From positions 1-44,269 of the forward strand of contig CAZRGP010000019.1 of assembly GCA_964599695.1 (NCBI GenBank): a stretch of 44,269 nucleotides of DNA. Direction: 5' to 3'. Under the pieces are notes generated by a model that made no database searches, was not told the origin of the DNA, and was given only the letters and a program-made list of their open reading frames with translations. This DNA is from RUG11783 sp964599695 (GTDB taxonomy: Bacteria > Bacillota > Clostridia > Oscillospirales > Ruminococcaceae). The first letter of the stretch is position 1, and the number at the start of each line of letters is the position of its first letter. Below are positions 7,953 to 16,480 of the stretch, piece after piece. Both the position numbers and the translations under genes were made by a program.

Positions 7953-8839
7953 CAGTCGTTCAGATGGAGTTTTTTTGCCCGCTTTTTGTATACGGCCTCG
8001 ATCCTTCGAAGGAACGCGTAGTCGAAGGCCCGGTCTTTTTCCGAGATCAGTTCCTTTACCTCTTCCGTATGGAAGGGTTCGCAGGGCTCGATATAGTAGG
8101 AGCGGAACAGATTGAGTTCCCGGTTTCCGTGCTTCGGCGCGAATACCGCGACAGGCACGAAGAGAGCCTTCCGGTCACCCTTGTGGACCAGGTGGGCAAG
8201 GGCGGTCATGGACGGGTGAACGGGATCTCCGATGATCTCCTTCTGTCTGGTGGCGGAGGGAGCGACAAAGATCACCCCGTTCTGTTCCGAAATGGCCTTG
8301 ATCCCGCGGATGTATTTCCTGTCGAAGAGCATCTTGAGATACTGGACGTCCTTGAGTTTTTTCTCGTCTCCCTCAAATCTGCGGTTCAGCTTCGCCTCGG
8401 TCGCAGGGGTGATCATGGGGGAGATGCGGATGCCGAGACGCTCCAGCTTCGGGATCACCGGCACCATGGACTCATACCAGGGCAGGTTGACCGGGAAGAG
8501 GAATTTTCTGTCCGGGTAGCGCAGGAAGCCGAGATAGAGAAGACGGCACACCTCGCCGAGAGAGGGATGGTTGAACCCCAGTACGATGGTGTCCCCGCAT
8601 ACGGGAAGTTTTCCCAGCAGTTTGGCGGGAGCCGCGAAGCGGATGACTCCGGCAGCCTTTTTCCGGAGCGTGGAGTCATCATTGTTGAGACACACCAGAC
8701 GGACGACGAAAGAGCAAAGTCTTCCGACGTGTATCATTTCCTTTTTCAGGTCGTGCGCTCCGATGGCGTCCAGGACGGACAGCTTTCCGGAGTCCAGGCG
8801 TTCGAGCAGTTCCTGCCCGCTGTAATCTCTGATATCCAT
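7952..8839 (-). CDS. phospholipid/glycerol acyltransferase-like protein
   Basis: A 295-residue protein from the ATG at 8839, preceded by CGGGAG; a TTG at 8866 is also in frame but lacks a binding site. The pattern GFNHPSLGE near residue 90 resembles the NHxxxx(D/E) block of PlsC-type acyltransferases, and FVAPSATRQK near 200 resembles the later FPEGTR-like block. No clear transmembrane helix is seen. A role in transferring an acyl chain to a lysolipid or similar is likely, but the catalytic aspartate is replaced by glutamate in this reading, so the assignment is cautious. It is convergent with the HD gene. Confidence 0.6.
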   Translation of the reverse strand: MDIRDYSGQELLERLDSGKLSVLDAIGAHDLKKEMIHVGRLCSFVVRLVCLNNDDSTLRKKAAGVIRFAAPAKLLGKLPVCGDTIVLGFNHPSLGEVCRLLYLGFLRYPDRKFLFPVNLPWYESMVPVIPKLERLGIRISPMITPATEAKLNRRFEGDEKKLKDVQYLKMLFDRKYIRGIKAISEQNGVIFVAPSATRQKEIIGDPVHPSMTALAHLVHKGDRKALFVPVAVFAPKHGNRELNLFRSYYIEPCEPFHTEEVKELISEKDRAFDYAFLRRIEAVYKKRAKKLHLND

Positions 8840-8910
8840 ATATTTCTCCCGTTCGTACACGGTCAATTATTAACGATGGAAGCTCCGGCGTCAAGTGGGG
8901 AGAGAAGAAG

Positions 8911-8946
8911 ACACGGTCCCCGGGCATCGCTGCCGGAGGACCGTGT
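8911..8946 (-). terminator. terminator after malic enzyme operon
   Basis: ACACGGTCC (8911-8919) pairs with GGACCGTGT (8938-8946), followed on the minus strand by a pyrimidine-rich tail (CTTCTTCTC). It lies just past the malic enzyme stop. Confidence 0.65.
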
Positions 8947-8960
8947 TGAAACAATGATGT

Positions 8961-10133
8961 TCAGATGCGGGCGACGCCGGTGTCCCTTGCAGCCTGTGCC
9001 ACAGCCGCGGCGACCGTCTTGCCCACTCTCGGGTCAAAAGCCCTGGGGAGGATGTATTCCTCGTTCAGTTCCTCATCCGAGACAAGGGAGGATAGCGCCT
9101 GTGCGGCAGCCATTTTCATCTCCTCGTTGATGTCGCTGGCGCGGGAATCGAAGGTGCCGCGGAACACACCTGGGAAAGCCAGGACGTTGTTCACCTGGTT
9201 GGGGTAGTCGCTCCTTCCGGTGGCGATGACCCTCGCTCCGCCGGCCTTCGCGTCCTCGGGCGAGATCTCCGGGGTGGGATTGGCGCAGGCGAATACGATG
9301 GCATCCTTGTTCATGGTGCGCACCATCTCGGTGGTGAGGGTCCCGGGGGCGGAGACGCCGATGAACACGTCAGCGCCTTTTATCACATCAGCCAGGGTGC
9401 CGGCCTTCTTCTCAAGGTTGGTCACGTGGGACATCTCTTCCTTGATCCAGTTGAGGCCTTCTCTTCCCTCATAAATGGCTCCCTTGCGGTCGGTCATGAT
9501 GATGTTCCTGAACCCTGCGGACAGAAGCAGTTTCACGATGGAGATGGCGGCTGCGCCGGCTCCGGAGGTGACGATGCGGACATCCTCCTTTTTCTTGCCG
9601 ACGACCTTCAGCGCGTTGGTGAGTCCGGCCAGGGTAATGATGGCCGTGCCGTGCTGGTCATCGTGGAAGATCGGGATGTCGCATTTTTCCTTCAGTTTCC
9701 GCTCGATCTCAAAGCAGCGGGGGGAGGAGATGTCCTCCAGATTGATCCCGCCGAAAGAACCGGAGATGAGATAGACCGTGTTGACGATCTCGTCCACATC
9801 TTTGGATTTGATACAGAGCGGGAAGGCGTCCACGTCTCCGAAGGATTTGAAGAGAACGCACTTGCCCTCCATGACGGGCATGCCCGCCTCAGGGCCGATA
9901 TCGCCGAGCCCGAGGACCGCGGTGCCGTCGGTGATTACGGCGCACAGATTGTGGCGTCTGGTCAGATCATAGCTCTTTGAGACATCCTTCTGGATCTCAA
10001 GGCAGGGCTGCGCAACGCCGGGTGTGTACGCGAGGGTGAGGGCTTCTTTGGTGTCTACCGGAACGGTGGACACGACTTCGATCTTTCCTTTCCACTGCTC
10101 ATGCAGTTTCAGGGATTCCTGCATTACATCCAT
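8961..10133 (-). CDS. NAD(P)-dependent malic enzyme
   Basis: A 390-residue oxaloacetate-decarboxylating malate dehydrogenase that converts malate to pyruvate and CO2 with reduction of NAD(P). It is of the short bacterial type. Visible signatures are LAYTPGVAQPC, VITDGTAVLGLGDIGPEAGMPVMEGK (split here by domain), FHDDQHGTA with the metal-binding aspartates, and the Rossmann motif GAGAAAISIVKLL. The ATG at 10133 follows AGAGG; a GTG at 10142 is in frame. The upstream gene on the same strand is an Ldh2-type malate/lactate dehydrogenase ending 20 bases earlier, so the pair handles malate, oxaloacetate or lactate, and pyruvate as one operon. Confidence 0.94.
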   Translation of the reverse strand: MDVMQESLKLHEQWKGKIEVVSTVPVDTKEALTLAYTPGVAQPCLEIQKDVSKSYDLTRRHNLCAVITDGTAVLGLGDIGPEAGMPVMEGKCVLFKSFGDVDAFPLCIKSKDVDEIVNTVYLISGSFGGINLEDISSPRCFEIERKLKEKCDIPIFHDDQHGTAIITLAGLTNALKVVGKKKEDVRIVTSGAGAAAISIVKLLLSAGFRNIIMTDRKGAIYEGREGLNWIKEEMSHVTNLEKKAGTLADVIKGADVFIGVSAPGTLTTEMVRTMNKDAIVFACANPTPEISPEDAKAGGARVIATGRSDYPNQVNNVLAFPGVFRGTFDSRASDINEEMKMAAAQALSSLVSDEELNEEYILPRAFDPRVGKTVAAAVAQAARDTGVARI

Positions 10134-10153
10134 AGTTTGCACCTCTGTATATG

Positions 10154-11263
10154 TTATTCAAAGGGGAAGGTGTAGGGAAGGCCGAGTTTGTCGCGCAGCG
10201 CGACGAGTTCCTTCTGTACGGCTTCACCGACCGGAACGCCCTTGTCCTTGCGCTCCAGCCACACCAGATGCTCCTTTTCACCGGCGGTATAGATCCGGTC
10301 ATAACCGGGAGCCTTCAGGCTGTTTCTGAGAGCCCTGCAGATATCTCCGGCTGTCTTTTGGAACGTCTCCAGTCCCATGAACGCTTCCGGATCCACAACG
10401 AAGAAGAAGTGGCCGAGGTGATACATCTGCGGCTTTCCTTCCGGGCTCACTCCGGTGAGCGCCTTCATGAATTCGCCTCCCGCCAGCGCGGAGGAGAGGA
10501 TCTCGACGACGGTGGCGTATCCGTAGCCTTTGTATCCTGCCATCTCGTCTCCCGGGCCTCCGCCGAGGGGAGCAAGGGCAGCGGTCCCTTCTGTCAGCAT
10601 CTTCAGGATCGCCTGGGAGTCGGTGACGGTGGTTCCGTCATGGGTGACTACCATTCCGGCAGGGGTCTCCTTGCCGGAGCGGGCGTAGAACTCGATCTTT
10701 CCTCTCTGCACGATGGAAGTCGCGCAGTCGATGCAGAACGGGAATTCCTCGTCTGTGGGGAGGGAAATGGTGAGCGGGTTGGTGCCGAGCATGTTCTCCA
10801 CACCGAAGGTCGGCGCGATGGAGGGACGTGCGTTGGTGCCCGTGATGCCGATGAGTCCGGCTTTTGCTGCCATATCGCTCCAGTATCCGGCGATCCCGTA
10901 GTGGGTGGAGTTGCGGATCGCTCCGCCGGCCATACCGTTTTCTTTCGCTTTCGCGATCAGCTTTTCCATCATGGCATGGGAGGCAACCATTCCCATACCG
11001 TCATGGGCATCCATGACAACGGTCGTGGGAGTCTCCTTGACGATCTCAAGATTGGTAACAGGGAGCAAGGTCCCTTTTACGATGCGGTCGATATAGATCG
11101 GTTTGAAGCGGTTGCAACCGTGGCTTTCGATCCCCCTGCGGTCGGATTCGAGAAGGACATCCGCGCAGATCTTCGCGTCATCCTCCGGCACCCCGTAGGC
11201 CTTGAACACATCGACCATGAAGTTTCCCATCAGGTCCCAAGGGACAAAAGGTCTGGTTTCCAT
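10154..11263 (-). CDS. malate/L-lactate dehydrogenase family (Ldh2) oxidoreductase
   Basis: A 369-residue NAD(P)-dependent 2-hydroxyacid dehydrogenase of the YlbC/ComC family, structurally unrelated to classical LDH/MDH. Signatures include DRRGIESHGCNRF near the N-terminus, NSTHYGIAGYWSDMAAKAGLIG with the presumed catalytic histidine, and NPLTISLP. Substrates in the family include malate, lactate, sulpholactate and ureidoglycolate; the neighbouring malic enzyme favours malate or lactate. The ATG at 11263 follows GGAGG; a longer in-frame start at 11314 has no binding site. First gene of a two-gene operon. Confidence 0.9.
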   Translation of the reverse strand: METRPFVPWDLMGNFMVDVFKAYGVPEDDAKICADVLLESDRRGIESHGCNRFKPIYIDRIVKGTLLPVTNLEIVKETPTTVVMDAHDGMGMVASHAMMEKLIAKAKENGMAGGAIRNSTHYGIAGYWSDMAAKAGLIGITGTNARPSIAPTFGVENMLGTNPLTISLPTDEEFPFCIDCATSIVQRGKIEFYARSGKETPAGMVVTHDGTTVTDSQAILKMLTEGTAALAPLGGGPGDEMAGYKGYGYATVVEILSSALAGGEFMKALTGVSPEGKPQMYHLGHFFFVVDPEAFMGLETFQKTAGDICRALRNSLKAPGYDRIYTAGEKEHLVWLERKDKGVPVGEAVQKELVALRDKLGLPYTFPFE

Positions 11264-11348
11264 GCAAATACCTCCGAAAAAAGATTTTGGAATGCGATTT
11301 CGCTCTTGTATCATTTTAACCCAATATAGGAGAAAGGTACAGAGAAAG

Positions 11349-11370
11349 AGCCGGAGCTTCCGCTCCGGCT
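11349..11370 (-). terminator. terminator after PreA-like gene
   Basis: AGCCGGAGC (11349-11357) pairs with GCTCCGGCT (11362-11370). On the minus strand it is followed by CTTTCTCT. Confidence 0.6.
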
Positions 11371-11402
11371 TGTACGAAGTTGTGTGGATGAACGGACAAT
11401 GT

Positions 11403-12911
11403 TCAGTTTCTCCTGATCGCTTTCGGGGCGGGAGAGATCGCTCCGGAAGGGCACACCAGCTTGCAGAGATGGCATCCCACGCATTTGCTGCCGATCAGTT
11501 TCGGCCTTCTTTCGTCGGGATCCCATTCCAGCGCCTGATGGCCGCCGTCGAAGCAGGAGATGACACATCTGCCGCACCCGATACAGGTGTCCCTGTCGAA
11601 CACCGGGAATACGATGGTGTCCCGCTCGATGCTCTGGTGATCCACGACGCTCGGGGCGGCATTCTCGATTATGGTGCTGAGGGAAGGGATCCCCTTGCAT
11701 TTCAGATATTCGGCCAGACCTTCGGTGAGGTCGTCAATGATGCGGTACCCGTACTGCATGACCGCCGTGGTGATCTGAAGGCTTCCGGCGCCGAGAAGAA
11801 TGAACTCCAGCGCGTCCCTCCATGTCTCGATGCCTCCCATGCCGCTGATATGGAGCCCGTTCAGCTCTTCGCAGCAGGCGAGATCCGCGATGAAGCGCAG
11901 CGCGATGGGCTTCACTGCGGGACCGGAATATCCGCCGATGATGGAGCGCCCGTGGACGGCAGGCTCCGCCACCAGGGTATCGATGTCTACGCCGGTGATG
12001 GAGTTGATGGTGTTGATCGCGGCGATCCCGTCCGCTCCGCCGCGCTTCGCGGCCAGGGCCATCGGGACCATGTCGGCCACGTTGGGGGTCAGTTTCGCCA
12101 GCACGGGGAGGGACGTCCCCTTCTTGGTGGCTCTCGTAAAGCGCTCAATGAGTTCCTCGGACTGCCCGATCGTGACGCCGAGTCCGGAATCCTCCATGTT
12201 GGGGCAGGAGAAGTTGCATTCGATCACCGATGCGCCGGCAGCTTCGCACCGTGCAGCGAGGGATGTCCACTCCTCCTCATTCTGTCCCATGATGGAAGCG
12301 ACGATCACCTTGGTGGGGAATTCCTTCCTCAGCCTGCGGAAGATCTCCATGTTCTCCTCCACGCTGTGGTCCGAGAGCTGTTCGATGTTCTTGAATCCGG
12401 CGAAGGAGTTGGAATGGCTGCGGATGGCGGAAAACCTCGGGGAGGCCTCATGCTGCGGAAAACTGCAGATCGTCTTGAAAGCCGCTCCTGCCCATCCTGC
12501 CTCGAAGGCTCTTTTGCACATATCGTAGGTGCTCGCGACGACAGAGGAGGAGAGAAGGAAGGGGTTCTCCAGTTTTACCCCGCAGATATCGGTGGATAGA
12601 TCCACATCCTCGATAACGTGGGCGGGAAGGGCCTTCTGATCTTCCTTTAAGGCGCGGATGATGTCGCACACCTCCACGGGAAGTTTTTTCTTCCCGACGA
12701 TGCATGCCTTCTCGCAGGGAGCGTCACAGCGGGAACAGTCCAGTCTCTCCGCTTTTCCGGCAGCACCGCTATAGTTCTCGAAATACAGGGAGCGCAGGAT
12801 ATCGCCTACAGGTCCGTGCTGCGGACAGGCTTTCTCGCATTCCGGATCCTTGCATAAAAGACACCTGCTGACCTCGGACGTATCGAGGGTCAGTTTATAA
12901 CTGGAACTCAT
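11403..12911 (-). CDS. PreA-like dihydropyrimidine dehydrogenase-type iron-sulphur flavoprotein
   Basis: A 502-residue cytosolic oxidoreductase. An N-terminal cysteine-rich section has CLLCKDPECEKACP (residues about 17-30) and CSRCDAPCEKAC, like the Fe-S region of GltD/PreT. The core is a dihydroorotate-dehydrogenase-type FMN barrel with NPFLLSSS, CNFSCPN and ISGMGGIETW. The C-terminus has two [4Fe-4S] motifs, CIGCGRCVISC and CVGCHLCKLVCPSGAI. PreA with PreT reduces uracil and thymine to the dihydro forms, but no separate PreT gene is next to it. The fusion of an extra N-terminal Fe-S region is unusual for PreA. GGAGG precedes the ATG at 12911. Pyrimidine as substrate is likely but not proven. 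Confidence 0.78.
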   Translation of the reverse strand: MSSSYKLTLDTSEVSRCLLCKDPECEKACPQHGPVGDILRSLYFENYSGAAGKAERLDCSRCDAPCEKACIVGKKKLPVEVCDIIRALKEDQKALPAHVIEDVDLSTDICGVKLENPFLLSSSVVASTYDMCKRAFEAGWAGAAFKTICSFPQHEASPRFSAIRSHSNSFAGFKNIEQLSDHSVEENMEIFRRLRKEFPTKVIVASIMGQNEEEWTSLAARCEAAGASVIECNFSCPNMEDSGLGVTIGQSEELIERFTRATKKGTSLPVLAKLTPNVADMVPMALAAKRGGADGIAAINTINSITGVDIDTLVAEPAVHGRSIIGGYSGPAVKPIALRFIADLACCEELNGLHISGMGGIETWRDALEFILLGAGSLQITTAVMQYGYRIIDDLTEGLAEYLKCKGIPSLSTIIENAAPSVVDHQSIERDTIVFPVFDRDTCIGCGRCVISCFDGGHQALEWDPDERRPKLIGSKCVGCHLCKLVCPSGAISPAPKAIRRN

Positions 12912-13058
12912 GGTCACCTCCGGTAACTGGTGGAAAACATATGTATATCCTCATTATTATATACGAACAAGGGACCCGGAAGAAATGCGGATCGTTTCAT
13001 GCGGAAGATTTTTTCAGCCAAAGGCGGTATAATGGGACAAAAATATGAGGAGAGACTC

Positions 13059-13304
13059 ATGAAAACATATCTTTCCAGAAAAACAGTCAATATCGTGTGC
13101 GGAGCCCTGATCCTCCTCGGGCTGATCCTGATCGACCTTGGGGCGACGAGAGGACCCGCATTGCTTCAGTGGGTCGGACTGATCGTGCTGATCTCTTTTC
13201 TTCCGTTCCGCTTCTTCTTCCTGAGATGCCCATATTGCCACCGCTATCTGGACAACCGGGGAAGGGGAAACAGCTGTCCCTGGTGCGGAAAAGAACTTCC
13301 GTGA
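13059..13304 (+). CDS. small membrane protein with zinc ribbon
   Basis: An 81-residue protein: two hydrophobic segments (about residues 9-29 and 33-51), then a C-terminal zinc ribbon CPYCHRYLDN...SCPWCGKEL with two CxxC pairs. A TATAAT box lies at 13028-13033 and GAGGAGAG precedes the ATG. The function is unknown; it resembles small membrane proteins seen widely in Firmicutes. It is a single gene and ends before the convergent terminator at 13314-13353. Confidence 0.75.
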   Translation: MKTYLSRKTVNIVCGALILLGLILIDLGATRGPALLQWVGLIVLISFLPFRFFFLRCPYCHRYLDNRGRGNSCPWCGKELP

Positions 13305-13313
13305 AACGCATAG

Positions 13314-13353
13314 AGGCGCCTGCTCACATCTTCCGTGAGTCAGACGCCTTTTC
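13314..13353. terminator. terminator between convergent genes
   Basis: An outer stem (AGGCG with CGCCT) and an inner stem (CTCAC with GTGAG), followed by TTTT. Confidence 0.65.
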
Positions 13354-13358
13354 AGTTT

Positions 13359-14246
13359 CTATTCATCGGTGAGATAGTTCCTGGCCTGGATGACCCCCTC
13401 TTCCACAGCACCGCGGCAATCCATCCCATGGCTGAGGCCGTGGAGGATGCCGGCGTTGAAAACATCGCCGGCGCCGATCGTATGCCGTGTCTCGACCGGG
13501 ATCACGGGAACGCGGAAGACCTCGCCGTGGTCGACTACCAGCACATCCTTCGCTCCGTTGTGGCAGATCACGATCCTGTCCTGCCCGAGGGTCCTGCATC
13601 CCTCTTCCATGTCATCGCTGGAGGTGAAGAACCGCAGTTCCCCCTCGTAATTCCCGATGATGACATCGCTGAGAGCGATCATCTCCTCGTAGTAATGGCG
13701 CCGGAGGGGATTGAGACCGTAGCTCTCGATGCGGAGATTCAGGTCAAAGATCGTCACGGATCCGGTGGTCTCCTTCATCTCCCGGAAGAAATCGCTGACG
13801 CTTTTCATGGTCTCCTCTTCACCGGTCATCATCATCCCGCTGCTGAAGAGCCAGTAATCCTTTCTGGGGATGAGGGCGAAACTCTCCCTGTTCAGCCTGG
13901 GAAGGGTGCTTCCTGGCGGAAGCCACGGAAGGATCAGCCGATCCCCGCTCTCATCCAGCACGGCGACACACAGCATCGCCACATTGCTTCCCTCCCTGGA
14001 GTAGGAGAGATCGACGCCGAGCTTTCTCAGCTCTTCCTGTATGGACCTTCCGATGGAATCTCCGCAGAGATCTCCCACGAAATAGGGATGGTCCCCGAGC
14101 CTGCCGAGGAACTGGACCGTGTTGCTCACGGTTCCCCCTACGCGGAAGGAGACCTGAACCGGATCTTCCCCTTTGCTCTGTTTCAGCGCTTTTCCGTATG
14201 GAACGATGAGATCTCCGTTGAGATCCCCGACGCACAGGATGTCCAT
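13359..14246 (-). CDS. PfkB/ribokinase-family carbohydrate kinase
   Basis: A 295-residue kinase. The N-terminal strand ILCVGDLNGDLIV, the substrate loop VGGTVSNTVQFLGRLG, and the C-terminal signature TIGAGDVFNAGIL with the catalytic aspartate identify the family, which phosphorylates sugars or nucleosides using ATP. The substrate cannot be read from the sequence. AAGGAGTGACC lies immediately before the ATG at 14246. The gene starts two bases after the stop of the TrpF-like gene, so the two are translationally linked, and both are likely to act on the same small phosphorylated sugar or riboside. Confidence 0.87.
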   Translation of the reverse strand: MDILCVGDLNGDLIVPYGKALKQSKGEDPVQVSFRVGGTVSNTVQFLGRLGDHPYFVGDLCGDSIGRSIQEELRKLGVDLSYSREGSNVAMLCVAVLDESGDRLILPWLPPGSTLPRLNRESFALIPRKDYWLFSSGMMMTGEEETMKSVSDFFREMKETTGSVTIFDLNLRIESYGLNPLRRHYYEEMIALSDVIIGNYEGELRFFTSSDDMEEGCRTLGQDRIVICHNGAKDVLVVDHGEVFRVPVIPVETRHTIGAGDVFNAGILHGLSHGMDCRGAVEEGVIQARNYLTDE

Positions 14247-14248
14247 GG

Positions 14249-14926
14249 TCACTCCTTGTATTCCTTAATGATGCGGCAGAACTCCCGGACTTTTTCCATA
14301 TCCTTCTTCACGATCCTGCCGTTTTCCACGACGCTTGTCCTGGTGAGGGAGTCCACTCCCCACGGATGGTATTGCAGCACATCCCGGACGTTGTGCGGTC
14401 CGAGGCCGCCCGCCATGATCACCGGAACATCCACCGTTTCGATGATCGTTCTGTCTATGGACCAGTCGTGGGTGACGCCTGCCGCGCCGATGCCCGCGAT
14501 CCCGGGATCCACACTGTCCAGGATGATGGTGTCCGCGTATCTGCTGATCCGCAGGGCTTCCTCCACTGCGGACGGATCCTGCACACCGACGGCCTCCATA
14601 AGCGCGACATCCGGGCAGCGCGAACGGAGCTTTTCCCGGAACGCGGGATTTCCCTTGACGCCTGCGCACAGATGGAGGACATCCGGACGCAGAAGTTCCG
14701 TCTGCCGCAGAACGGCTTCCTCGGTAGCCGCCACACTGATGAGGACCGACGTGGCCACACCTTTCAGCGCCTGAAATATGGGAGCGGCGTCCTCCGGGGA
14801 GATCTCGCAGGGGTAATGGTTGGGGTTGGTCGGATCCGTCACCAGGATGCCGATCCGGTCCGCCCCTGCTTCGGCGACTGCCAGGGCTTCTTCTACGGTC
14901 TGTATGGAATAGATCTGAATATGCAT
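14249..14926 (-). CDS. TrpF-like (phosphoribosylanthranilate isomerase family) protein
   Basis: A 225-residue TIM-barrel protein. The C-terminal half matches the TrpF family: DTIILDSVDPG, THDWSID, VIMAGGLGPHNVRDVL and GVDSLTRTSVVENGRIVK with the phosphate-binding loops. However, the N-terminal KICG motif that carries the catalytic cysteine of true TrpF is replaced by IQIYSIQT. There is no other tryptophan gene nearby. It is therefore probably a relative acting on a different phosphosugar, in a pair with the PfkB kinase downstream. The start is ATG at 14926. The aspartate of the ILDS motif is present. Confidence 0.72.
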   Translation of the reverse strand: MHIQIYSIQTVEEALAVAEAGADRIGILVTDPTNPNHYPCEISPEDAAPIFQALKGVATSVLISVAATEEAVLRQTELLRPDVLHLCAGVKGNPAFREKLRSRCPDVALMEAVGVQDPSAVEEALRISRYADTIILDSVDPGIAGIGAAGVTHDWSIDRTIIETVDVPVIMAGGLGPHNVRDVLQYHPWGVDSLTRTSVVENGRIVKKDMEKVREFCRIIKEYKE

Positions 14927-15123
14927 AGCGGACTCCTATCCTTTCCTATGAAAGTACTGTATCATTCCTCCGCCCAAAAGAAAAGCGGAGATGAACAGGA
15001 AATGTCCCGCCAAACGGGGCCGTTGGTCATGGACGGAACAGGATGTGTGTCAAAGGCGGCCGATGGGGGCGGAGGGAGAGTCCGTCCGGCGAAAATAATC
15101 CTTCCGGAAAGGCCAAAACCATA

Positions 15124-15153
15124 TTGACACGGGGGTTTTCGGGGTGGTACTAT
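15124..15153 (+). promoter_or_regulatory. pyr operon promoter
   Basis: TTGACA (15124-15129), an 18-base spacer and TACTAT (15148-15153). It predicts a leader of about 100 bases before pyrC. Confidence 0.7.
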
Positions 15154-15170
15154 TCTCGAAATAAATGATC

Positions 15171-15253
15171 TTTAAAGCGATACAGAGATATCGGCAAGAT
15201 GTGATAGACGAACAAGACTTCTTTGTCCTGCCGATTTTCGGCAGGCTTTTTTT
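15171..15253 (+). promoter_or_regulatory. PyrR-type attenuator leader of the pyr operon
   Basis: Three alternative elements can be drawn. CGATA-CAGAGA-TATCG (15178-15193) is a hairpin whose CAGAGA loop matches the core of the PyrR-binding consensus. ATCGGCA (15190-15196) can instead pair with TGCCGAT (15229-15235) as an antiterminator. CCTGCCGA (15227-15234) with TCGGCAGG (15238-15245) and the following T-tract form a terminator. UMP-bound PyrR would stabilise the first hairpin and so allow termination. pyrR itself is not in the window. The stem is shorter than in Bacillus leaders. Confidence 0.7.
15227..15253 (+). terminator. attenuator terminator in the pyr leader
   Basis: An 8-bp G+C-rich stem with a short loop and a tract of seven T residues, ending a few bases before the pyrC ribosome binding site. 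Confidence 0.85.
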
Positions 15254-15259
15254 GAGGGT

Positions 15260-16474
15260 ATGATGAAGAAGGATTGGAAAGTTTTCAAGGTGAACGGCTC
15301 GGCGGAATGGGCGGACGAAGCGCTTCTTTCCGTGATCGGACCGTTGGATGCCGTTTCCGATGATATCGTTGTTTTTCCCGGTTTCTGTGATGTGCATGTG
15401 CACTTCAGAGAGCCGGGTTTTTCTTATAAAGAGACCATCGCCTCGGGGTCTGCTGCCGCGGCGCGGGGCGGGTACACCGCTGTCTGCGCCATGCCGAACC
15501 TGAACCCGGTCCCGGACAGTCCGGAACATCTGCGCGAGGAGCTGGAACTTATCTCCGGCGAAGATGTGCGCATTAAGGTGCTGCCCTACGGAGCTGTCAC
15601 CGTCGGGGAAAAGGGGAAGGAACTGGCTGATCTTGACGGAATGGCGGACGGCGTGATCGCATTCTCGGATGACGGAAAGGGGATCCAGTCCGAAGAGATG
15701 ATGCGGGAGGCGATGCGCAGGGCGAAAGCTCTGGGAAAGATCATCGCAGCGCACTGCGAGGATGAGACCCTGCTGCACGGAGGATACATCCACGACGGGA
15801 GCTACGCGAGGGACCACGGACACGCGGGGATCTGCTCCGAGAGCGAGTGGGGTCCCATCGAACGGGACCTTCGGCTGGCGGAGGAGACCGGGGCCGCGTA
15901 CCATGTCTGCCACATCTCCTCAAAGGAGAGCGTGGACCTCATCCGGAAGGCAAAGGCCAGGGGAGTGAATGTCACCTGTGAGACGGCGCCTCACTACCTC
16001 GTCCTGGATGAAGGGGACCTGCGGGAAGACGGATGGTTCAAGATGAATCCTCCCCTGCGGTCCGCGCAGGACAGGGAAGCTCTGATCGAAGGCCTTCTGG
16101 ACGGGACCATTGATATGATCGCAACGGATCACGCGCCGCACAGCGCTGAAGAGAAATCCCGGGGACTGAAAGGCAGCGCGTTCGGGATCGTGGGACTGGA
16201 AACGGCGTTCTCCATACTCTACACCGAACTGGTGCGAAAAGGCGTCCTGACTCTGGAGAAACTCATCGACCTGCTGGTGTTCAGCCCGAGAAAAAGGTTC
16301 GGTATTCCCCTGGAGGGCGACCTGTGCGTATGGGATCTCGGCGAACGATACAGGATCGACCCGGAGGACTTCCTGTCCAAAGGAAGGGCGACGCCCTTCG
16401 CGGGGAGAGAGGTGTACGGAAGGTGCCTGTGCACCGTACACGGCGGAAAAGTGGTTTATAAAAAGGAGAAATAG
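15260..16474 (+). CDS. pyrC: dihydroorotase
   Basis: A 404-residue zinc amidohydrolase of the class I type that cyclises carbamoyl-aspartate to dihydroorotate, the third step of UMP synthesis. Metal-binding residues are visible: DVHVHFREPG (44-53), CHISSKES, ETAPHYLVL and IATDHAPHS with the catalytic aspartate. The start at 15260 is followed by a second ATG; GAGGG between the terminator and start is the ribosome binding site, so translation begins right at the attenuator. First gene of the pyr operon; carB starts six bases after its stop codon. Confidence 0.95.
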   Translation: MMKKDWKVFKVNGSAEWADEALLSVIGPLDAVSDDIVVFPGFCDVHVHFREPGFSYKETIASGSAAAARGGYTAVCAMPNLNPVPDSPEHLREELELISGEDVRIKVLPYGAVTVGEKGKELADLDGMADGVIAFSDDGKGIQSEEMMREAMRRAKALGKIIAAHCEDETLLHGGYIHDGSYARDHGHAGICSESEWGPIERDLRLAEETGAAYHVCHISSKESVDLIRKAKARGVNVTCETAPHYLVLDEGDLREDGWFKMNPPLRSAQDREALIEGLLDGTIDMIATDHAPHSAEEKSRGLKGSAFGIVGLETAFSILYTELVRKGVLTLEKLIDLLVFSPRKRFGIPLEGDLCVWDLGERYRIDPEDFLSKGRATPFAGREVYGRCLCTVHGGKVVYKKEK

Positions 16475-16480
16475 ATACAA

